Source of the DNA: Desulfococcus sp. | GTDB taxonomy: Bacteria; Desulfobacterota; Desulfobacteria; Desulfobacterales; Desulfosalsimonadaceae | Length of the DNA stretch: 29,151 nt | Direction of reading: 5' to 3' | NCBI GenBank assembly: GCA_024641805.1 | Contig: JAHECJ010000001.1 | Span: forward strand, 1 to 29,151 | Shown: in pieces, positions 24,644 through 29,151 of the stretch | Numbering within the stretch: the stretch's first letter is position 1 | Layout: each line of letters starts with the position of its first letter | The notes under the pieces: generated by a model | Seen by the model: only the letters and a program-made list of their open reading frames with translations | What the model was told of the DNA's origin: nothing | Database searches by the model: none | Made by a program: the position numbers and the translations under genes

Positions 24644-25627
24644 TCACTCTTTGGATTGAGGTTGTTCGGTTTTTTTCTGAACCTTGTTTTTCGGAAATAT
24701 AATCAGTTTTCTATAATAGCCGTCACCCACGCTCTGAGTTCTCACAGACCTGTTTCGTTTAAGCGCCACATGAACAATCCGCCTATCATGAGCGTTCATT
24801 CTCGTCATTGTCGAAGGCTTCCCTGTTTTTATAACTTTACTGGCGAGACGCGATGCGAGATCTTTCAATTCCGTTTTGCGGGATTCAACATATCCTTCTA
24901 CGTCGAAAATGACGCGATTTCCTTTACCGCACTGCTTACTGACGACCTTATCCACCAAGTATTGAATAGCTTCCAGCATCTGCCCCCTTTTCCCAATCAA
25001 TATACCTGGTTCACCGACCTTGACATTGATTATGCATTGGTCAGAATCGCTACTCACAGACATCTCCGCATCTATGGACAAGGTCTCGAAAATTTTCTGG
25101 GCCAACTCCCGGGCGGCCGCCATAGCCACTTCATTATCTATTTTTTCGGGCGGTTCACCGACTGAAGGCGTCTCTGCTTTTGTTTCGACCTTTTCCTTTT
25201 TCTCCACTTTCGGCGTCTTTATGGCTTTGGCGCGCTTTTCTGTCTTTTCAATTTTTTTGGGTTTCCTGGATTTTTTTTCCGGTACAGGTAGCGGGGCATC
25301 GACAGGACCTGGCTCAATTATTTCACCAAAGGCTTCGTCAACAAGCGCACTGACAGTCTCCCTGTCCGTTTGGGAGATAGTTGAATTCGATGTAGCGTCA
25401 TCCAAACCGGTATCAGAAGAATCTTTAGATGTGGATTGGACGCCCTGCAAATCGGGAACAAAAACACGTATTAAGGCTTTTTTAGCTCCGACCAATCCGA
25501 AAATACCGCTGGAACCATGAGAAATAATGTCATACTTTAATTTTTCACGTGAAACATTGAGATCCTCACACGCTTTTTGAACTGCTTTCTCAACGTTTTT
25601 TTCCTCAAAGTCTAAAAAAGACTTCAT
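24644..25627 (-). CDS. jag: RNA-binding protein Jag/KhpB (SpoIIIJ-associated)
   Basis: The order is Jag_N domain (residues 1-50; DLNVSREKLKYDIISHG), a long acidic and basic low-complexity linker (about 65-170) rich in Lys/Glu, then the KH domain (INVKVGEPGILIGKRGQM near 200-217) and a C-terminal R3H domain (MNAHDRRIVHVALKRNRSV). KhpB/EloR proteins bind RNA and influence cell elongation and division in Gram-positives; their role in this lineage is unclear. The ATG has GGAGGAT upstream, which lies just past the yidC TAG, so translation is coupled. A parS-like site is embedded in the N-terminal coding region. Confidence 0.94.
   Translation of the reverse strand: MKSFLDFEEKNVEKAVQKACEDLNVSREKLKYDIISHGSSGIFGLVGAKKALIRVFVPDLQGVQSTSKDSSDTGLDDATSNSTISQTDRETVSALVDEAFGEIIEPGPVDAPLPVPEKKSRKPKKIEKTEKRAKAIKTPKVEKKEKVETKAETPSVGEPPEKIDNEVAMAAARELAQKIFETLSIDAEMSVSSDSDQCIINVKVGEPGILIGKRGQMLEAIQYLVDKVVSKQCGKGNRVIFDVEGYVESRKTELKDLASRLASKVIKTGKPSTMTRMNAHDRRIVHVALKRNRSVRTQSVGDGYYRKLIIFPKNKVQKKTEQPQSKE
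25541..25556. other. parS-like site inside the jag coding sequence
   Basis: TTTTTCACGTGAAACA matches the parS consensus TGTTTCACGTGAAACA at 15 of 16 positions. It lies within the Jag_N domain, on the minus strand encoding the N-V-S-R-E-K segment (GTT TCA CGT GAA AAA). It is 2.4 kb from the perfect site. Clusters of parS near the origin are usual, so a real second site is likely, but a coding coincidence is possible. Confidence 0.72.
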
Positions 25628-25641
25628 GTAAATCCTCCGTA

Positions 25642-27312
25642 CTAAACAGTTTTTTTAGTAATATAATACTGTTGGGAAATCGACAGGACATTATTGACAA
25701 GCCAGTAAAGCACAAGCCCTGCAGGAAAATTAATAAAAATAAAAGTAAAAATAAGAGGCATCATCATCATAAACTTTGCCTGGGAGGGATCTCCCGGCGG
25801 TGGTGATAATTTCTGCTGCAAAAACATCGTCGCGCCCATAATAATTGTTAGAACCGGGATTCCGCAAGGGGGCGTCATCATGGGAATTGCGAAGTCAAAC
25901 CTAAAAAGACGGTCCGGAGCCGAAAGATCATTGATCCACCACAGAAACGGGGCATGACGAAGTTCAATCGCACCGTACAACATTCGATAAAACGCAAAGA
26001 ATACAGGTATTTGAACAACCATTGGAAGGCAGCCGCTCATAGGATTGACTTTGTAAGTCTTGTAGAGGCCCATGATTTCTTCATTCATTTTCTTCTTATC
26101 ATCTTTATATTTCTGCCTGATATCCGTCATCAAAGGCTGAAGCCGTTTCATTTCCGCCATCGATTTATAACTTTTAGTCCCCAAAGGCCAGAAAATCAGT
26201 TTAAAAAGGATGGTCAGCAAAATAATCGCAATCCCGTAATTTGCTATCAGGTGATCGTGGACGAAGTTCATTAGCCACAGGCAGGGTTTCGCGATGATGT
26301 CAAAAAATCCGAAATCGATCGCTTTTTCCAGATTTGAGCCAATGGCTTTTAAAACAGACATTCGCTTGGGTCCCAAATACAGAGAATAATTAAACATCTC
26401 GGTGGCTCCAGACAAAATCGGTTTCCCCGGCTGAACATAATCGACTTCGAGAAGATTATCGCCTTTTTTGTAATTTAATAGAGCCGTGGTAGAAGAAGAT
26501 ATTTCCGGAATTATGGCACTCATAAAATAATGATCGCCCATTCCCGCCCATTCGATTTTTCCTGAAATCGTATTTTTTTTCTCTATTTCTTTGACTTTAA
26601 TTTCCTGTAATTTACTGTCAACAAAGGCAAAAGGACCTTCAAAGAGAAACTGCTGCCCGTCGTTCGGCCCGGAATTGACCAATGAAACAGTCAAATTCGC
26701 GTCAAAAGGGCGGGAGGAGTTATTTGTCAATATGACGTTCATTTTGATTTTATAAGTGTCCGGATAAAAAGAAATCCGCTTTTCAATCAACACGCCTTCA
26801 GCCGACTGCCAGAAAAAAGAAATCGATTTGGAAGCGTCCCGAACGTCCAGGGTTTTTCCAGAAAAATCAGTTGTGAAGACAGCGTCTGCAATTTGAGGTA
26901 TGGCGTTATCTGTGAAATTTAAAAGAACCGTCCCGGATTTGTTATTTGCAGATATCAAGTCTTTATCCGCGGAATTTGCATCCACGGTTTCCCTGTAATC
27001 AGTCAGAACAAAACTGACGATTGCTGCCCCTTTTTCTGAAATTTTTGCCGAGTACAGGGGGGTCTTAATGATCAAAGAATTAAAAAACACACCGGGCGTA
27101 GCAACCCTTTCCAGGCTATCATTTGTCGCGTTTTCGATCGGCGCGATGACGTTTTCTTTTAAGTCTTTACTGACATTTGGTTCGGAAGGCACAACATTTT
27201 TTTCTGAGGTTACAGGCGGCACCACCTCCTGTTTTCCAACAAAAAGAAACTCCCAGCCGACAAACACCAGAAAAGAAAGTACTATTGCCAAAAACAAACG
27301 GCCTTGTTCCAT
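25642..27312 (-). CDS. yidC: Membrane protein insertase YidC
   Basis: Inserts membrane proteins alone or with Sec. This is the long Gram-negative type of 556 residues: an N-terminal signal anchor (LFLAIVLSFLVFVGWEF), a large periplasmic beta domain (about 60-340), and a C-terminal five-helix insertase core. The core includes ILLTILFKLIFWPLGTKS, MSGCLPMVVQIPVFFAFYRM and a final helix block near VLYWLVNNVLSISQQYYI. I start it at the ATG at 27310-27312, six bases after CAGGAG; a TTG two codons earlier overlaps that site. It ends in TAG, and jag starts right after. yidD is separated from it by an unusually long gap. Confidence 0.97.
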   Translation of the reverse strand: MEQGRLFLAIVLSFLVFVGWEFLFVGKQEVVPPVTSEKNVVPSEPNVSKDLKENVIAPIENATNDSLERVATPGVFFNSLIIKTPLYSAKISEKGAAIVSFVLTDYRETVDANSADKDLISANNKSGTVLLNFTDNAIPQIADAVFTTDFSGKTLDVRDASKSISFFWQSAEGVLIEKRISFYPDTYKIKMNVILTNNSSRPFDANLTVSLVNSGPNDGQQFLFEGPFAFVDSKLQEIKVKEIEKKNTISGKIEWAGMGDHYFMSAIIPEISSSTTALLNYKKGDNLLEVDYVQPGKPILSGATEMFNYSLYLGPKRMSVLKAIGSNLEKAIDFGFFDIIAKPCLWLMNFVHDHLIANYGIAIILLTILFKLIFWPLGTKSYKSMAEMKRLQPLMTDIRQKYKDDKKKMNEEIMGLYKTYKVNPMSGCLPMVVQIPVFFAFYRMLYGAIELRHAPFLWWINDLSAPDRLFRFDFAIPMMTPPCGIPVLTIIMGATMFLQQKLSPPPGDPSQAKFMMMMPLIFTFIFINFPAGLVLYWLVNNVLSISQQYYITKKTV

Positions 27313-27327
27313 CTTCAACTCCTGAAT

Positions 27328-27358
27328 ATTATATAATTAATTGAATCAGATTCAATTA
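27328..27358 (-). promoter_or_regulatory. yidC promoter overlapped by a perfect palindrome
   Basis: On the minus strand TTGAAT (27350-27355), a 16-base spacer and a perfect TATAAT (27328-27333) form a promoter just before yidC. The palindrome TAATTGAATC, A, GATTCAATTA (27338-27358) covers the -35 element and much of the spacer, a classic operator position. The -10 element is only 15 bases before the ATG, so the leader would be very short. Confidence 0.55.
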
Positions 27359-27725
27359 GACCACGCCGATCAAATTCGGTTAGAATCAAACGTTTCATAA
27401 ACAATAAAGATTCTCTTTGCGTTCAATGAATTTCAGCAGGACTGGCATAAGGAAGGTGTATGATGTTACGTTGAAAAATTATCAGGGCTTGATTCTTACA
27501 TGAATCGAAATCGTATCCAACATATAAATATATATAGCATTACATGGTATTGAGAATACAATCTGATTTTTATAAAAACCTGAACCATTGCAAAAACATA
27601 ACAGATAAAACACTCATAGGATTTAAAATTTCCAATGAGTCTTTTCCCCGATAGCGGCTTTCACAGGTTACCGCGCTTCTAATTACACAAAAACCTTCTT
27701 TGGATCTACAGATCTTAAAGCAAGT

Positions 27726-27778
27726 AAAAAATCCTTCTCAAGGCGGAGCGACTAAATTCTTCGGAATCAGGAGAAGGA
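27726..27778 (-). terminator. Probable terminator after yidD
   Basis: On the minus strand TCCTTCTC pairs with GAGAAGGA and is followed at once by a run of six T. The 31-base loop is large but holds a smaller hairpin (ATTC/GAAT). It sits about 27 bases past the yidD stop and could separate rpmH-rnpA-yidD from yidC-jag-mnmE. Confidence 0.6.
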
Positions 27779-27804
27779 ACGATGTCTCCAAAAGATAAAA
27801 ACCG

Positions 27805-28044
27805 CTATGGAACAGGATCAAAGCCGCCAGGATGAAAGGGGTGGCATCTGAATATGCGCCTTATCGCCAAATATCCACCTTTTATTGCCCCATACCGAAG
27901 AACCGCTTCCATCGCGTATTCAGAGCATGACGGATAGAAACGGCATGCCGGTCCTAAAACAGGAGATAAAACTGTCTGGTAAACTCTTATTAACAATATT
28001 ATCAAGTGCTTAATTGTTTCATCTCCCGAATTTACCGAATACAT
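27805..28044 (-). CDS. yidD: Membrane protein insertion efficiency factor YidD
   Basis: Small protein that aids YidC-dependent insertion. The family core is plain: LIILLIRVYQTVLSPVLGPA then CRFYPSCSEYAMEAV and RCHPFHPGGFDPVP, ending in TAG where the family normally ends. I give the ATG at 28042-28044 (79 residues), which overlaps rnpA by 26 bases. Family members usually begin at the KHL stretch, and there an ATT codon at 28012-28014 sits eight bases after GGGAG. An ATT start giving 69 residues is therefore a real possibility. It lies between rnpA and the yidC gap in the conserved order. Confidence 0.9.
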   Translation of the reverse strand: MYSVNSGDETIKHLIILLIRVYQTVLSPVLGPACRFYPSCSEYAMEAVLRYGAIKGGYLAIRRIFRCHPFHPGGFDPVP

Positions 28045-28402
28045 TTTCCAGCGATACGAAAACCTGATGGGAGGGCAAACCGGCAGCAGTTTTTTTCGCA
28101 ATAACGTTCAGATCCCAACAGCCATGAATATCTGATTTATTCACACGGAACCACTCGCGAATCAAACGTTTGATCCGGTTCCGTATCACTGCGTTCCCGA
28201 TTCGTTTTGATACTGTAATTCCCAGACGCGAATAATCAGACTCCCGAGGCAGATAAAGAACAATAAAAAAATGATCCTGAAATTTTTTACCGTGCTTAGA
28301 CAGCTTAACAAATTCCGAACGGTCGAGGATCTTATGCGTTTTTTTTAATCCAAGCGACGTCAACGCCATATCCATTTTATGGATCAACTTTTTCTCATTC
28401 AA
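28019..28402 (-). CDS. rnpA: Ribonuclease P protein component RnpA
   Basis: Basic protein subunit that helps the RNase P RNA process tRNA 5' ends. The family motif RNRIKRLIREWFR is near residues 74-86 after SRLGITVSKRIGNAV, and FVKLSKHGKKFQDHFFIVLYL forms the RNA-binding face. The start at 28402 gives 127 residues. It lacks a strong ribosome site, and the ATG at about 28375 (MDMALTSLG) is an alternative. It lies between rpmH and yidD, as in most bacteria, and its stop TGA overlaps the start region of yidD. Confidence 0.95.
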   Translation of the reverse strand: MNEKKLIHKMDMALTSLGLKKTHKILDRSEFVKLSKHGKKFQDHFFIVLYLPRESDYSRLGITVSKRIGNAVIRNRIKRLIREWFRVNKSDIHGCWDLNVIAKKTAAGLPSHQVFVSLENVFGKFGR

Positions 28403-28564
28403 AGGGATTTGTCACTTAAAGAATATGACTTGATCCGGGAAATCCAAATGGCAGTTGCTTCGTCGTCTTCACTGCAATTGAAATTTTGCTGGAGAAACAT
28501 CGGTCAGATCTGTTGATTTTACCAATTAAATACTGTTCTTCTTCGTTTCATTAAACAAAGCACA

Positions 28565-28699
28565 TTAAACCACTAAACGTTTTCTTCCCTTGGATCTGCG
28601 TCTGTTTATAACCCGCCTCCCCTGCTTTGTAGACATTCGTTTCAAAAAGCCATGTGTTCGTGCCCGTTTCACTCTGCTCGGCTGATATGTTCGTTTCAT
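28565..28699 (-). CDS. rpmH: 50S ribosomal protein L34
   Basis: 44 residues, MKRTYQPSRVKRARTHGFL and on to RRRSKGRKRLVV, the highly conserved L34 sequence, with the usual strong excess of Arg and Lys. GGAAGG lies just upstream of the ATG. It is the first gene of the rpmH-rnpA-yidD cluster, an origin-proximal landmark, and was too short to be caught by simple length-filtered gene calling. Confidence 0.97.
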   Translation of the reverse strand: MKRTYQPSRVKRARTHGFLKRMSTKQGRRVINRRRSKGRKRLVV

Positions 28700-28880
28700 A
28701 ACCTTCCGTCCTTATACTCTTTATTAGTAATTCAATTATTCACTGCGGCCCACAACTCAATTCCGGGGTTTTTCCAACCGCATCACTTATACAAACATTA
28801 CAATTAATTGCAATCTTTCGAAAGGGCCTGTTTGTTTTTTCTTTTCGATGCGCATAGCTATCCCGGAAACCAATCGAAAA

Positions 28881-28910
28881 ATATAATCACACAGTATATG
28901 ACTTTGTCAA
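28881..28910 (-). promoter_or_regulatory. Promoter of rpmH-rnpA-yidD
   Basis: On the minus strand a perfect TTGACA (28905-28910) is followed by TTATAT after 18 bases, or ATTATA after 17. A TG dinucleotide before the -10 resembles an extended -10. It lies about 180 bases before rpmH and just past the RNase G stop. Confidence 0.6.
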
Positions 28911-28938
28911 CCTCAAAAGTTTAATTTGGATTTTTGCC

Positions 28939-29151
28939 TTATTCCAGATACACTTCGATGATATTGAACTCTTCAATATGAAATTCACCGGCCGGATATA
29001 TGACAACCTGGCGCTGGAGATGCTTTTCCAAAGAAATGATAATATCGTTTGCTTCTCCCAGCAAAAGATCAGCTATTTCGGGATGCACGCGAAGACTGAT
29101 TTTTTCGCCCTGCACATCATGTGAAAGCCGCAGCACTTCCCGGTAAATATT
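28939..29151 (-). CDS. Ribonuclease G/E family protein, C-terminal part (runs off the window)
   Basis: The frame is open from the right edge to TAA at 28939-28941, giving about 70 residues. It reads IYREVLRLS, then an RVHPEIADLLL segment, LEKHLQRQVVIYP and a short tail, which aligns with the end of RNase G (the IYLEILRIS-like helix, then the degenerate end domain). The catalytic S1 and DNase-I-like domains must lie outside the window. RNase G/E enzymes process rRNA and degrade mRNA. It is upstream of rpmH on the same strand but separated by a promoter. Confidence 0.82.
   Translation of the reverse strand, partial: NIYREVLRLSHDVQGEKISLRVHPEIADLLLGEANDIIISLEKHLQRQVVIYPAGEFHIEEFNIIEVYLE

Larger units (their letters stand above)
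27319..27804. other. Long intergenic region between yidD and yidC
   Basis: 486 bases without a supported gene, where these genes are normally close. It contains a terminator after yidD (27726-27778), the yidC promoter with palindrome (27328-27358) and an AT-rich central part with no clear structure that I could resolve. Confidence 0.6.

Noticed and set aside
28787..28795. TTATACAAA as a DnaA box marking oriC
   Set aside because: A single imperfect match with no cluster and no dnaA or unwinding element; the parS sites are better evidence for origin proximity.

Overview
The window is a gene-dense bacterial chromosome segment. The best fit is Desulfobacterota, probably a Desulfobacterales sulfate reducer or a relative, at moderate confidence. 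The reasons are class III anaerobic ribonucleotide reductase with its activase, a type IV pilus retraction operon holding two PilT-family ATPases plus a zinc-ribbon pseudo-receiver protein, CcdA with a periplasmic thioredoxin, a YkgJ-type cysteine cluster protein, acyl-CoA metabolism genes, and a long Alu-domain type SRP RNA. There is no rRNA, tRNA, CRISPR array, insertion sequence or prophage that I can support.

Layout. 1-782: 5' part of an acyl-CoA synthetase (minus). 985-3652: terminator, dnaK and grpE (minus). 3853-4105: large SRP RNA with its own promoter (minus). 4248-9474: tilS, ftsH, folP and coaX (plus). 9497-12716: minus-strand pilT, a second PilT/PilU-like ATPase, a zinc-ribbon/pseudo-receiver gene and a 52-residue gene. 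12838-13137: yggT (minus), divergent from proC. 13335-16129: proC, ccdA, thioredoxin-like gene and a NUDIX CoA pyrophosphatase (plus). 16176-16433: small membrane protein (minus). 16806-19765: NrdR-type operators, then nrdD-nrdG (plus). 20064-21626: acyl-CoA dehydrogenase and a small membrane protein (plus). 21997-28699: the conserved origin-proximal cluster rpmH-rnpA-yidD-yidC-jag-mnmE followed by a YkgJ-like gene and a hypothetical gene, all minus. 28939-29151: 3' end of an RNase G/E gene (minus).

Three otherwise well conserved genes are broken as written. coaX has an in-frame TAG at 9340 with the conserved C-terminus continuing in frame. pilT has an in-frame TAG at 12129-12131, exactly where the neighbouring paralogue has CAG (Gln). 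The thioredoxin-like gene has lost one base just before its WCTYC active site. These may be real lesions, assembly or sequencing errors, or (for the two TAGs) amber readthrough. The TAG that ends yidD at the family's normal C-terminus argues against full TAG reassignment.

Two ParB-binding parS-like sites are present: a perfect palindrome beside mnmE (23135-23150), and a 15/16 match inside the coding sequence of jag (25541-25556), where it encodes part of the conserved Jag N-domain. With the rpmH-to-mnmE cluster they indicate that this part of the window lies near the replication origin, although dnaA, parA and parB are not in view. No clearly new defence or mobile system is visible. The most novel-looking material is the pilus-operon zinc-ribbon/pseudo-receiver protein with its 52-residue partner, several palindromes sitting on promoters or start codons, and an AT-rich gap with mutually exclusive stems.
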